Assembly: GCA_021413705.1 (NCBI GenBank)
Contig: JAIOPX010000033.1
Coordinates: 1 to 64,000 of the forward strand
DNA length: 64,000 nt
Source of the DNA: Planctomycetota bacterium
Lineage (GTDB): Bacteria > Planctomycetota > Planctomycetia > Pirellulales > UBA7805
Direction of reading: 5' to 3'
Under the pieces are notes generated by a model that searched no databases, was not told the DNA's origin, and saw only the letters and a program-made list of their open reading frames with translations. Every line of letters begins with the position of its first letter. The first letter of the stretch is position 1. This document shows positions 46,762-56,987 of this stretch, piece after piece. Made by a program: the position numbers and the translations under genes.

Positions 46762-47637
46762 AGCAGCCCGAATCGTATACAGCGCATTGAATTGCTCGGG
46801 AAGGCCGGAGTGCCACTTGTCAACAAGCTTAATACACACTGAGTTGATCCAGTACATTCGATATCCATACGCAGTGATGGTGTCGTGTAAGTCCTGTCCT
46901 GATGATCCAAATTCTCTCAGAAAGTGATCGCTCATTTCGATGATGATGTCTGGGTGCCGCGATTCGAGCAAGCGACGCATCCCCTGCACTGCCAGGGATT
47001 CAGCGCCTTCGATATCAATCTTTAGGACACTTACTCCCATCGCAACCGATTCAGGCAGCGCCGAATCTAAATCAATCGTGTGTATCGATACCTGGTCGCT
47101 CGCGAGCCCTCTTGCACTACTGCGCAGAGAAGACGTACCCCGATGATTCTGGGGGCCAACATACACCTTTGCCTCGCCCTCCTGGGACGACACGGCCTCT
47201 TCTCGAATGACTACATTATGAATGCCGTTAATTTGAAGATTGCGAAGAAATTCCTTGCGAACCGCCGGGACCGGCTCAAAAGCAATTACTTTGCCGTTTG
47301 TCCCGACGCACTGGGATGCCAGAAGCGAAAAGAATCCCACATTGGCGCCAACATCAAGAAACGTACCCCCAGGGGATATCAGCGAACTCAAAACACGTCC
47401 TGTGTAATCTTCGTAATCCCCCGTAACGTACACATGCTGGCCTAGCCAATCACTGAGATCGAGATCCATCAGGAAGCCATGTTTTGTCTTGACAACTCTT
47501 CGGCCAAGTTTGTAGCCAAACTTCCGGGATAGACCCATGGCGAATAAAGCAAGTGGCCACCTTTTGAAAGTAATATTGAAGGTCCGAAGATACCACGCCA
47601 ATACTTTCAGTATGAGCAGTCGAAAAAACATGTACAC
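46735..47637 (-). CDS. FkbM family methyltransferase
   Basis: 300 aa; GGTFLDVGANVGFFSLLASQCVGTNGKVIAFEPVPAVRKEFLRNL, VSVLKIDIEGAESLAVQGM. Confidence 0.92.
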   Translation of the reverse strand: MYMFFRLLILKVLAWYLRTFNITFKRWPLALFAMGLSRKFGYKLGRRVVKTKHGFLMDLDLSDWLGQHVYVTGDYEDYTGRVLSSLISPGGTFLDVGANVGFFSLLASQCVGTNGKVIAFEPVPAVRKEFLRNLQINGIHNVVIREEAVSSQEGEAKVYVGPQNHRGTSSLRSSARGLASDQVSIHTIDLDSALPESVAMGVSVLKIDIEGAESLAVQGMRRLLESRHPDIIIEMSDHFLREFGSSGQDLHDTITAYGYRMYWINSVCIKLVDKWHSGLPEQFNALYTIRAALPQELVVR

Positions 47638-47753
47638 CCTCCGATTTTTCGATCATCACGCGACTTTCATGGAGATTACCACCGATTGAAAGGGAAAGCG
47701 TGATTGGGCTAGCTTATCCGGGGTTCAAGCAATCAGCAAGTTGATTTGAGCAG

Positions 47754-48899
47754 ATGAAAATCGGAATCTACGTCGATGTCGCCAGGGACGAACAGCTTAC
47801 GGGTATCGGTCGACATATTGTCGCACTGATCGACGCCTTAAGCTCCTTGGATCGGGAAAACAGCTACTTACTATACTATCCCGTCAATCCGGGCAGACAG
47901 AATCGTGAGTTTCGCCACTGTCCCACAAGTTCCAACTTTCGCACGCGACCAGTATTGTTCCCCCGAAACTGGGTGCAGGACCACCCGACTCTGTGGTGGA
48001 ACTATTGGCTCCCGTGGATTATTCGAAGAGATCGGCTCGATGTATTTCATGGGCCGAACCACTTTCTTCCCAAAAAGTGCCGTGCAAAACAGATCGTCAC
48101 GATTCACGACCTGGCCTATTTCAAAATGGACGGGCTCTATGCCGAAGCGACCAAAAAGGCGCTCTGCGACTGGACGCTGAAAGCCCTGGAGCGTTCCGAC
48201 AAAGTGATCGCACTTTCCAAAAATACGGCTCAGGATGTCCAGGATTTAGGCGTTGATCCAGGAAAAATCCGCCTCATCTACGGCGGGGGCCATGTGGTTC
48301 CGGACTCGGCAATCAATTTCGACCGAATCGGAGAAATGCGAACGGCATTAAAACTTCCTGAAAAGTACATTCTTTTCGTGGGAACGCTGCTGCCGCGGAA
48401 AAATGTCCCCTTTCTCCTGCGAAGTTATGCCAAGCTCAAATCTTCGGGACAAATCAGCCACGGACTCGTGCTCGCCGGCCAACGCGACGCTTCGAGTGGT
48501 GAAATAGACGCCTTGATCCATGAACTGGGAATCGCCGATAGCGTCGTCATAACGGGCTTTGTCGAAGAATGGCATCTGCCGCTGCTCTACAAGCAGGCCG
48601 GTCTGTTCATTCTTCCCTCGCGTTACGAAGGTTTCACGTTGGTGACGATCGAGGCCATGGCTTATGGAGTCCCGGTCGTGGCCGCCAGGACGAGTTCCGT
48701 CGAGGAGGGGACGGGCGATGCTGCCTGGCTTGTCGAACTCGACGATGTCGATGGCCTGGCGAACGCGATATTCACACTCTTGACGGATGAGGCAGTCAGA
48801 GCTCGCCAGATTGAAGCGGGCAAGAAGCGGGCGGAGCTCTTTTCATGGAAGCGGTGCGCCCAGGAAACATTGGAACTCTACCGAGAAGTTGCCGAATGA
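47754..48899 (+). CDS. Family 4 glycosyltransferase
   Basis: 381 aa; DVFHGPNHFLPKKCRAKQIVTIHDLAYFKM, KYILFVGTLLPRKNVPFLLRSY, LFILPSRYEGFTLVTIEAMAYGVPVVAARTSSVEEGTGDAA. Confidence 0.93.
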   Translation: MKIGIYVDVARDEQLTGIGRHIVALIDALSSLDRENSYLLYYPVNPGRQNREFRHCPTSSNFRTRPVLFPRNWVQDHPTLWWNYWLPWIIRRDRLDVFHGPNHFLPKKCRAKQIVTIHDLAYFKMDGLYAEATKKALCDWTLKALERSDKVIALSKNTAQDVQDLGVDPGKIRLIYGGGHVVPDSAINFDRIGEMRTALKLPEKYILFVGTLLPRKNVPFLLRSYAKLKSSGQISHGLVLAGQRDASSGEIDALIHELGIADSVVITGFVEEWHLPLLYKQAGLFILPSRYEGFTLVTIEAMAYGVPVVAARTSSVEEGTGDAAWLVELDDVDGLANAIFTLLTDEAVRARQIEAGKKRAELFSWKRCAQETLELYREVAE

Positions 48900-48978
48900 G
48901 AAGGCCCTCTCTGCCCCCCGCGATTTCCATCCGCGGCCCTGTTGCCATGGAGCGGGAAATGTCCGTCGTCCAGACTTT

Positions 48979-50151
48979 ATGAACGCGCTCGTCTTGTCGC
49001 ATGTGTTTCCACCCAAGGCAGGTGGCAGTGGCCGGTGGTTGTGGGAGATTTATCGAAGGCTGCCGCGCCATGAAGTGGTGATCGCTGCTGGAGAAGACGT
49101 TCGCGCCGCTGAGTTCGATCAAACGCATAGTCTCAACATTCATCGCATCCCGCTTGAATTCAGTACCTGGGGCATTTCCAGTGTGCGGGGACTCTCGGCA
49201 TACTGGCAGGGCTTACGAGATGTGCGGCGTATTATGAGGGACCGTCGACAGGCTCCCATCGACCAGTTGCACTGTGCGCGCTGCCTGCCCGAAGGATGGA
49301 TCGCCTGGCTGCTGAAGCGTTTTTACGGAGTGCCCTACATCTGCTTTGTGCATGGCGAGGAAACGAACTATGCGAAGGCGAGCCGAGAACTCGGATGGTT
49401 GATGAGGCGCGTGCTCAAGGGAGCCAACTTCGTCATCGCCAATAGCCAAAACACACGGGCCTTGCTGCGAGAGGAGTGGCAAGTGCCTGATGATAAGATT
49501 CGACTTATCCACCCTGGCGTGGATAGCGAGCGGTTTACGCCTGCCGACCGCAACGCGGAGACGCGACGACAATTGGGCTGGGGAGATCGACCGGTCGTGT
49601 TGACCGTGGGCCGCCTCGAGCGCCGCAAGGGGCACGACATGATGATCGAGGCCCTGGCGCGCATTCGCACGCAGGTGCCCGATGTTCTGTATTCGATCGT
49701 AGGCGATGGAGTCGAACGCGAGCGGCTGGGGCAATTGGTACAACAGCATGGACTGGAAGCTGCCGTGGAGTTTCGGGGGGAGCCGTCGGATCTGGAATTG
49801 ATTCAATGCTATCAACAGTGCGATCTGTTTGTGCTGGCGAACCGGCAGGTCGGTCAGGATATCGAAGGGTTTGGGATGGTATTGGTGGAAGCCCAGGCCT
49901 GTGGCAAGACCGTCGTGGCTGGCGCCTCGGGTGGGACGGCGGAAACCATGCGTGTCGGCGAGACGGGACTGATTGTGGACTGCACGACACCCGAGCAACT
50001 CGTCGAGGTGATTCCGCAGCTTCTCGGGGATGCTCCGCGCCGCCTGAAGATGGGGGCAGCCGGGCGCCAGTTTGTCGTTGAGAATCTCGATTGGGTTTCG
50101 CTTACGGCTCAGGCCCGCAGCGCATTTCAGGAAGGGTTATCGAAATCGTGA
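48979..50151 (+). CDS. Family 4 glycosyltransferase
   Basis: MNALVLSHVFPPKAGGSGRWLWEIYRRLP, LTVGRLERRKGHDMMIEALARI, EGFGMVLVEAQACGKTVVAGASGGTAETM; start moved from 48787 to ATG 48979. Confidence 0.92.
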   Translation: MNALVLSHVFPPKAGGSGRWLWEIYRRLPRHEVVIAAGEDVRAAEFDQTHSLNIHRIPLEFSTWGISSVRGLSAYWQGLRDVRRIMRDRRQAPIDQLHCARCLPEGWIAWLLKRFYGVPYICFVHGEETNYAKASRELGWLMRRVLKGANFVIANSQNTRALLREEWQVPDDKIRLIHPGVDSERFTPADRNAETRRQLGWGDRPVVLTVGRLERRKGHDMMIEALARIRTQVPDVLYSIVGDGVERERLGQLVQQHGLEAAVEFRGEPSDLELIQCYQQCDLFVLANRQVGQDIEGFGMVLVEAQACGKTVVAGASGGTAETMRVGETGLIVDCTTPEQLVEVIPQLLGDAPRRLKMGAAGRQFVVENLDWVSLTAQARSAFQEGLSKS

Positions 50152-52883
50152 TGAGTGAACCGGCCGTCACGCTAGCCGGAAAAGGCAATCCGATGCCCGG
50201 ACTCGATTCGCTGCATCAAGGAACATGCAGCGGCGTCTCACTCCTGGTAAAAGAGCGAGCCGGGATAAATCGTCTCAACGAGCCGGTGTCCCTTGGGATT
50301 CCGTTTCCCGTCGGTCGCGTGAGCACATCCTCTGGCCTCCAACTCAGCGATCCTGCGGGCCAGCGTGTGCCGTGTCAAACCCGAGAGCTGGCTCATTGGG
50401 CGGATGGTAGTGTGAAGTGGCTGCTCTGCACGTTTCTGGCCAATGCAGAAGCCATGCAAACGGTCGAATATCAACTCGAAGTCAATCCAGAAGCGAATAC
50501 CGCCCAGGTTTCCAGCGAGTGGCCCGTAGTGCAAGTGGAAAACTCCCAGAGGCAGGTCGCTGTGAATACGGGCAAAAGTCGCTTTCGGTTGGCCTTAGGA
50601 GACGTCGGCCTCATCGCAGCGGCCGAAATTGCTGATTCCGCGTTGCGGGAAACGGGCTTCCTGCGAGTAATGCTCCGCGATGCTCAGGGCCAGTCGCACA
50701 TCGGTCTTGTGGAGCGGATCACGGTTCAGGAATCTGGCCCGGTACGCGCATCGGCAATGCTCCATGGCTCGTTCGGCCGTCGTTGCCGTCTTCGTTATAA
50801 GGCTAAGCTGAACTTTTTTGCTGGGTCAAACCAAGTTCATGTTGCCGTGACATTGATGAATCGAGGCCGTGCCAAGCACGGTGGCGGCTACTGGGATCTG
50901 GGGGATCCGGGATCGGTGCTTTTCAAAGGTCTCGCACTTGAGCTAAGTCTTCCTTCGACCGGAGGCGAACGAAGCGTTGCTTGGAATGTGGATCGTCGGT
51001 CTACCGTGTGCGCCCTTGGGGACGTTCCCCTGGAGATTTATCAGGAATCGAGTGGTGGCGAGAATTGGCAGAGCCGCAATCATCTGAACCGCAACGGCGA
51101 GATTCCGCTGGGATTTCAGGGCTATCGGATTCGGCAGGGGGAGAAGGAGCAACGCGGTCTGCGTGCCAATCCGACCGTGGCAGTACAAGGGGATAGCGGC
51201 GCGGTAGGCATCGCTCCGTTGGAGTTTTGGGAAAACTTTCCCTCGGCGGTGACCGTGAGCGATTCTGAATTTCGCTGGGAGCCTTTTCCCTCGCAATTCA
51301 GCGACTTGCACGAACTGCAGGCCGGAGAGTACAGCACCCGGACGGCTTGGCTGGACTTCGGCCCCGTTGGCGCCGACATCTGTCAAGGGCTCGCCTGGAC
51401 GCACATGCCGGTCGAAGTTCGCTCTTCATCGCAAGTCTACGCGAATAGTGGTGCGATTCCAAATCTGCCCGACGAGAACACTCCGCTGCGGCCGGAACTG
51501 ACGACGCTCCTGAGCGACGCGCTCGAAGGACCGCGCAATTTCTTTCGCAAGCGGGAAGTCGTTGACGAATATGGGTGGCGACACTTTGGCGACCTGTGGG
51601 CCGATCACGAAGAAGTGCATTATCCCGGCCCGCATCAACCCATCATCTCGCACTACAACAACCAATTCGACGTCTTGCACGGTCTGCTTGTCGAGTATTT
51701 GCGGAGCGGCGACCAACGGTGGTGGCAGTTGGCCGACCCATTGGCACGGCATGTGATCGACATAGACATCTATCACACGGATCGCGATCGGGCGGCCTAT
51801 AACGGCGGCCTGTTCTGGCCCACCAATCACTACTACGATGCCGGAACCTCCACCCACCGCTCGATGGCCAGGCAAATGTCGGAAACCGGTCGCACGGGTA
51901 TCGGCGGCGGACCAGGCAACGAACACAATTATACGAGTGGATTGTTGCTTTACCATTATCTAACTGGCGACGAAACGGCCCGCGACACAGTAATCGCATT
52001 GGCCGACTGGGTCATTGCCATGGACGACGGCGCACAGCACTTTCTGTCCGTTCTCTCAGGAAGCGCTACCGGCATAGCAACGGTAACTTCAGAGCCTAAC
52101 TACCATGGACCCGGCCGCGGTCCCGCCAATTCGTTGCAAGCACTTGTTGACGGCTATCTGGCGACGGATCACGAGAAATATCTCATCAAGGCAGATGAGG
52201 TTATTCGCCGCACAATCCATCCCAAGGATCCGATCGAGGAACGACAACTCGAAAATGCCGAATTGAGATGGTCGTACACGATGCACTTGCAGTCTTTGGT
52301 CCGTTACTATGAAACGATACCTAGGCGGCCGAGCACAATTGCGACATTACGTTATGTGAAGGAGAGCGTCTTGCATTACGCTCGTTGGATGGCAGCCCAA
52401 GAGCAGTTCCACCTCGATCACCCCGAGAAACTGGAGTTTCCGACGGAAACCTGGGCGGCCCAGGAACTCCGCAAAGGGACAGTATTGCTGATGGCGGCTC
52501 GGCTTGCACAATCTGAAGAGCGTATACGTTTTCGTCAGCGCGGCCAGTATTTTCTTGATCGCGGCTGGAAAGCACTGTTGGCATTTCCGACACGGGCCTA
52601 TACACGTCCCTTAGCCCTTGTGCTGGGGCAAGGCTATATCGAAGCTGCTTTAGCAGTCGAACATGCGGAATTACTGGCAGAAGAGTCCGAAGAGATGATT
52701 GACCCTGGGATGCCAGAGGCGTTTGTCAGCCAGAAGCAGGACGTTCGCAAATCGCTTTCTTCCGCGGCTGGTCTGGTTCGCATCATGGGCCGCTGCGCTT
52801 GTCCCGCGCGATGGAAAAATCTGCTTGGCCGCAGTTGGGTGGCGGAACGTATTCGAACGGCGCTTCACTGCAATGGAGAGTAA
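50151..52883 (+). CDS. PcRGLX/YetA-like (exo-rhamnogalacturonan-lyase-like) protein, possible polysaccharide lyase
   Basis: ~910 aa; N-terminal PVSLGIPFPVGRVSTSSGLQLSDPAGQRVPCQTRELAHWADGSVKWLLCTF, HYPGPHQPIISHYNNQFDVLHGLLVEYLRSGDQRWW, C-terminal helical toroid-like region; TGATG overlap with upstream GT. Confidence 0.55.
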   Translation: MSEPAVTLAGKGNPMPGLDSLHQGTCSGVSLLVKERAGINRLNEPVSLGIPFPVGRVSTSSGLQLSDPAGQRVPCQTRELAHWADGSVKWLLCTFLANAEAMQTVEYQLEVNPEANTAQVSSEWPVVQVENSQRQVAVNTGKSRFRLALGDVGLIAAAEIADSALRETGFLRVMLRDAQGQSHIGLVERITVQESGPVRASAMLHGSFGRRCRLRYKAKLNFFAGSNQVHVAVTLMNRGRAKHGGGYWDLGDPGSVLFKGLALELSLPSTGGERSVAWNVDRRSTVCALGDVPLEIYQESSGGENWQSRNHLNRNGEIPLGFQGYRIRQGEKEQRGLRANPTVAVQGDSGAVGIAPLEFWENFPSAVTVSDSEFRWEPFPSQFSDLHELQAGEYSTRTAWLDFGPVGADICQGLAWTHMPVEVRSSSQVYANSGAIPNLPDENTPLRPELTTLLSDALEGPRNFFRKREVVDEYGWRHFGDLWADHEEVHYPGPHQPIISHYNNQFDVLHGLLVEYLRSGDQRWWQLADPLARHVIDIDIYHTDRDRAAYNGGLFWPTNHYYDAGTSTHRSMARQMSETGRTGIGGGPGNEHNYTSGLLLYHYLTGDETARDTVIALADWVIAMDDGAQHFLSVLSGSATGIATVTSEPNYHGPGRGPANSLQALVDGYLATDHEKYLIKADEVIRRTIHPKDPIEERQLENAELRWSYTMHLQSLVRYYETIPRRPSTIATLRYVKESVLHYARWMAAQEQFHLDHPEKLEFPTETWAAQELRKGTVLLMAARLAQSEERIRFRQRGQYFLDRGWKALLAFPTRAYTRPLALVLGQGYIEAALAVEHAELLAEESEEMIDPGMPEAFVSQKQDVRKSLSSAAGLVRIMGRCACPARWKNLLGRSWVAERIRTALHCNGE

Positions 52884-52931
52884 GAAGGTGCAACCTAGCC
52901 GAAATCCGCCCCCATGCGATGCAATTGAGAA

Positions 52932-55163
52932 ATGATGCCCGATTCTTCCCGAACATCTACTTTCGACGATAGGCCCACGATCTGCCAACTTGTCCACTCG
53001 CTCAGCGTGGGAGGGGCCGAGATCCTGGCCCGCGAGTTTGCCTTGCGGTCTACGGGAGATTTTCGCTTTGTTTTTGCGTGTCTCGATGATTGTGGATCCT
53101 TGGGCGAAGACTTGAAAGCGTCCGGCTATCCTGTCGCGGTGCTTGGACGTCGCCCCGGATTTGACGTGAGTTGCATTCGGAAGCTGGCGCAATTCTGCCA
53201 TCAGCAGCGAGTAGGACTGATCCATGCTCATCAATACGGCCCTTTCTTGTACGGAGAACTAGCAAGCCGAATTGCCGGTCAGATCCCCGTGCTCTTCACG
53301 GAGCACGGCCGCGACTATCCTGATTTCCGACGCCCCAAGCGAGTTCTCGCCAATCGAATCCTCTTGCGCCGCCGCGATCGTATAGTCGCCGTCGGCAAAT
53401 ACGTCCGCGATGCTTTGGTTCAAAATGAGGGCTTACCGCTCAACAGGATCGATGTCATTTACAACGGCATCGACTGCAAGGCTTACGCCACGGCGCAGAG
53501 CCAGCGCCTGTCCGTTCGCGCGGAATTGGGACTCGATGATAGTTATTTGGTAATTGTGCAAGTCGCCCGCTTGAATCATTTGAAAGACCATGCCACGGCG
53601 CTGCGGGCCATGGCACTGCTGGTTCCAGAGCGGCCTCAGGCCAGACTCGTGTTGGTTGGCGATGGAGAGGAAAGACCTGCCCTGGAGAAATTGACTGTTC
53701 AGTTGAACTTGCAAGAAAATGTCATCTTCGCCGGAATGCGGAAAGATGTCGATCGATTCCTGGGCGCCGCGGATGTGTTTCTGCTGTCGAGTATTTCCGA
53801 AGGGATACCGCTGACTCTGCTGGAAGCCATGGCGGCAGCTTTGCCATGCGTGGCGACTCGCGTCGGCGGCATTCCCGAAGTTGTCATAGAGGGAGAGACG
53901 GGACTGCTGGTCGAACCATCCGATCCCCAAGGCATGGCGAGCAAGCTGTCCATGGTATTGAACGATTTCGACTTACGCCGTCGCTTCGGGACTGCCGGGG
54001 CTGAGCGGGTGGGTCGGGCATTCGATGCTCAACAAATGCACCAAGCCTACGGCAAGCTGTCTAGCGAAATGCTCACTCGACCCACGAGGAACAAACAGCC
54101 GCTCCCCGTATCTACTCCGGCCGGAAGGCCACACAATTCATTCCGCACGGTGGATGATGCGAATACTGACCAACCCATTGCGATCAGCATTTCGTTCGTC
54201 ATTCCCGCGTTGAATGAGGAGCGGCATTTGCCACGATGCCTCGCATCGATCACCGCGCTTGACCGTCCCGAAGGCATTCAGAGGGTAGAGACGCTCGTAG
54301 TTGATAATCAGTCGGGAGATCGAACCGCACACATCGCTCGGGAATTGGGTGCGCGTGTGATCAGCGTGCCCCCCGGCCATGTCGGTCGCACGAGAAACGT
54401 TGGCGCCCGAGAAACGACGGGCGATCTGTTGGCATTCATCGATGCCGATTGTGAGTTGCCCCGGGACTGGCTAGAAAAGTGCATTGAACATTTTCGTGAT
54501 CCCGCGGTAATCGCCGTTGGCACCGGGATGCCACCGCCGGAAGCCACAGCAACCTGGGTTGAGTCCTGCTGGCACGCCATTGCTCACCAAAAGAATGCAC
54601 CAACCATCGAGCGCGTTGACTGGCTGGCAACCTTCAGCCTCATTGTTCGACGAAAGGAGTTTGAAACCATCCAGGGCTTCGACGAGTCGCTGGTCACCTG
54701 CGAGGACGCTGATCTGGGGTACCGACTCAATGAACTCGGTATTTTGCTGCGGGACAATCGGGTCGAAACGCGTCATTACGGCGAATCGAAGACCCTGCGC
54801 GAATTCTTTCGTCGTGAAGCGTGGCGTGGTCGCGGCAGCCTCCAGAGCCTCTTCTCGCACCGGTTTGATATACGCGAGTCTTTGAGCGTCCTGCTGCCGC
54901 CGGTATTCATTGTCTGTGCGATTATTGGCGTATTACTTTTGATCTTCGGGAAGCATACCGTTTCGTTGACTGTGCTTGGGATAATTCTCGTGATCGGTGC
55001 GGCGCTGTTGCCCCCTCTGGCCCTGATTCGCAAGCGGATCACTCCCCTCCATCCCATTCAATTTGCCCACTGCTGGGTACTTTTGAGCGTATACTTCTGT
55101 GCGCGAACCGTGGGCCTTTTTTTCCCGATGCGCCGCCTGGAACGCGAAAACTCTCAAGGATAA
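52932..55163 (+). CDS. Two-domain glycosyltransferase: N-terminal GT4 fused to C-terminal GT2 with TM tail
   Basis: 743 aa; GT4 signatures (LSVGGAEILAREFAL, FLLSSISEGIPLTLLEAMAAALPCVATRVGGIPEVV), then ISISFVIPALNEERHLPRCLASI...LVVDNQSGDRTA...FIDADCELPRDWLEKC and TM segments. Confidence 0.9.
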   Translation: MMPDSSRTSTFDDRPTICQLVHSLSVGGAEILAREFALRSTGDFRFVFACLDDCGSLGEDLKASGYPVAVLGRRPGFDVSCIRKLAQFCHQQRVGLIHAHQYGPFLYGELASRIAGQIPVLFTEHGRDYPDFRRPKRVLANRILLRRRDRIVAVGKYVRDALVQNEGLPLNRIDVIYNGIDCKAYATAQSQRLSVRAELGLDDSYLVIVQVARLNHLKDHATALRAMALLVPERPQARLVLVGDGEERPALEKLTVQLNLQENVIFAGMRKDVDRFLGAADVFLLSSISEGIPLTLLEAMAAALPCVATRVGGIPEVVIEGETGLLVEPSDPQGMASKLSMVLNDFDLRRRFGTAGAERVGRAFDAQQMHQAYGKLSSEMLTRPTRNKQPLPVSTPAGRPHNSFRTVDDANTDQPIAISISFVIPALNEERHLPRCLASITALDRPEGIQRVETLVVDNQSGDRTAHIARELGARVISVPPGHVGRTRNVGARETTGDLLAFIDADCELPRDWLEKCIEHFRDPAVIAVGTGMPPPEATATWVESCWHAIAHQKNAPTIERVDWLATFSLIVRRKEFETIQGFDESLVTCEDADLGYRLNELGILLRDNRVETRHYGESKTLREFFRREAWRGRGSLQSLFSHRFDIRESLSVLLPPVFIVCAIIGVLLLIFGKHTVSLTVLGIILVIGAALLPPLALIRKRITPLHPIQFAHCWVLLSVYFCARTVGLFFPMRRLERENSQG

Positions 55164-55223
55164 CCCCCGATTCTTAATCCAACTCATCCATGGCCCGATA
55201 AGCCCGCGAAGGACAAAATTGCG

Positions 55224-56310
55224 GTGCTTCATACGCGCGTGGTCACGAATACTGGCGGGGGGCCGGACAAGACGATTTTGTTGTCAGCGCCATTTCTGGC
55301 ACACACGGAATATTGGCTGGCCGCCGCCTACATGCACCCACCCGAGGATCCTGGCTTCGACGAAATCCGCCGCCGCGCCGACAGTTACAACAGCCCCTTG
55401 ATTGGCGTGCCGGATCGGGGACCGTTGGACCTTAGCATTCCTCGAGCGATGCTCAAGATCTGCAAATACTACAACGTCCGCATCTGGCATGCTCACGACT
55501 ACAAGTCAAACTTTATCGGCCTTTTGATTCGACCCTTCCACTCCATGCATCTTGTGACGACCGTTCACGGCTGGGATCGACACACTGCGAGGACGCCGTT
55601 GTACTATGGATTGGACAGGATTTCGCTCCGCCTTTATCAACAGGTGATGGGGGTTTCGGAAAAACTGGTTCGTCGCTGCTCCGGCGGCGGGATCGCCTCT
55701 TCGGCGCCAAAGAAATGTGCCTACTAGCAGGCTGCTGCTGGGAGCCGTTGGTCGTCTCAGTTCTGAAAAAGGCTTCGACTTGTTGATCCAGGCGGTCCAT
55801 GCTTTGGTGCAACAAGGTCACGACCTGGAGCTATGGATTGCTGGTGAAGGAGATCAGCGGCCGAATCTGGAAAAACTCATTGAGGATCTCGGCGCCGGTG
55901 ATTACATCAAGTTGCAAGGGTTTTGTCAGGATCCTATCGAGTTTTACCACGCCTTGGATCTCTACGTTCTAAGTAGTCACCACGAAGGATTGCCCAATGT
56001 GGTGCTGGAAGCCATGGCCATGAGGGTTCCGGTGGTCGCCACGCGCGTCGTGGAAGTACCCGGCCTGTTGATAGATGGCCGCACCGGCGTCTTATGCGAA
56101 CCAGGTGATCTGGATAGCCTTACGGTGGCGATTCTTCGTGCCGTCCAGAATCCTGCCTTGAGGGAAGAATTGACATGCAACGCCAGACTGTTGATTGAGG
56201 AGCGATTCAGCTTTCGGGGACGCATGAGCCAGGAAAAAGCGATCTATGACCGCCTGCTGAAGCGCGACGGCGCCACCACCTCGTTGGATTCGCGGGCGGC
56301 AACAGTATGA
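55224..56310 (+). pseudogene. Glycosyltransferase family 4 gene split into two ORFs (55224-55727 and 55717-56310)
   Basis: N half HTRVVTNTGGGPDKTILLSAPFLAHTEYWLAAAYMHP...WHAHDYKSNFIGLLI...VMGVSEKLVRRC, then stop; C half in another frame LLLGAVGRLSSEKGFDLLIQAVHAL...LYVLSSHHEGLPNVVLEAMAMRVPVVATRVVEVPGLL. Interdomain linker mostly missing. Confidence 0.75.
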
Positions 56311-56981
56311 CGGAACATTCCACCTTGGCCGACTCGCCAGAGACCATCCGCGTCGCCCCTGCATCTCGCCCAACGGGTTTCTTGCCCGCCAAACGAATCA
56401 TCCAGGCCATTTTTACAGTCTTGGCTCTCCCCCGCCTCATCAGTTATTGGATCTCCCGTCTGTTATTGGGAAGGCGTTCGTTTGGGGCTTCGAGCGAGTC
56501 CATCGCCCGCACACCTGGCTTGCGCGGAGTCTATTCGCGACAAGCCTTTTATCGCCACACGCTGGAACAATGCGGTCAGGATGTTTATTTCGGCTGGCTC
56601 AGCGTCTTTTCGATGCCCGAAGCCCGCGTAGGCGATAGGGCATTTATCGGACGATTCTGCTCCATCGGCTATGCCGAGATTGGAGAAGAAGCGCTCCTGG
56701 CGGATGGTGTTCAGATTCTCAGCGGAGGGCGAGAGCACGATCAGGCAGGAACCCCAGGCGAGTCGATCCAAGAGCAAGGTCAATCCTATAGTCGGGTACG
56801 GATTGGGCGAGGAGCTTGGATCGGCGCGGGTGCGATCATCATGGCCGACGTCGGCGAAGGAACCATCGTCGGCGCAGGAGCGGTCGTCAACCGTCCCCTG
56901 CCCAGCCATTGCGTCGCAGTGGGCGCGCCCGCCCGAGTCATCAAAACACTATCGAACAAACACAACGGCGCCTCGGACTAA
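56307..56981 (+). CDS. Left-handed beta-helix (hexapeptide) acyltransferase
   Basis: 224 aa; ARVGDRAFIGRFCSIGYAEIGEEALLADGVQILSGGREHDQAG, VRIGRGAWIGAGAIIMADVGEGTIVGAGAVVNRPLPSHCVAVGAPARVIK. Confidence 0.9.
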   Translation: MTEHSTLADSPETIRVAPASRPTGFLPAKRIIQAIFTVLALPRLISYWISRLLLGRRSFGASSESIARTPGLRGVYSRQAFYRHTLEQCGQDVYFGWLSVFSMPEARVGDRAFIGRFCSIGYAEIGEEALLADGVQILSGGREHDQAGTPGESIQEQGQSYSRVRIGRGAWIGAGAIIMADVGEGTIVGAGAVVNRPLPSHCVAVGAPARVIKTLSNKHNGASD

Positions 56982-56987
56982 TCGAGT

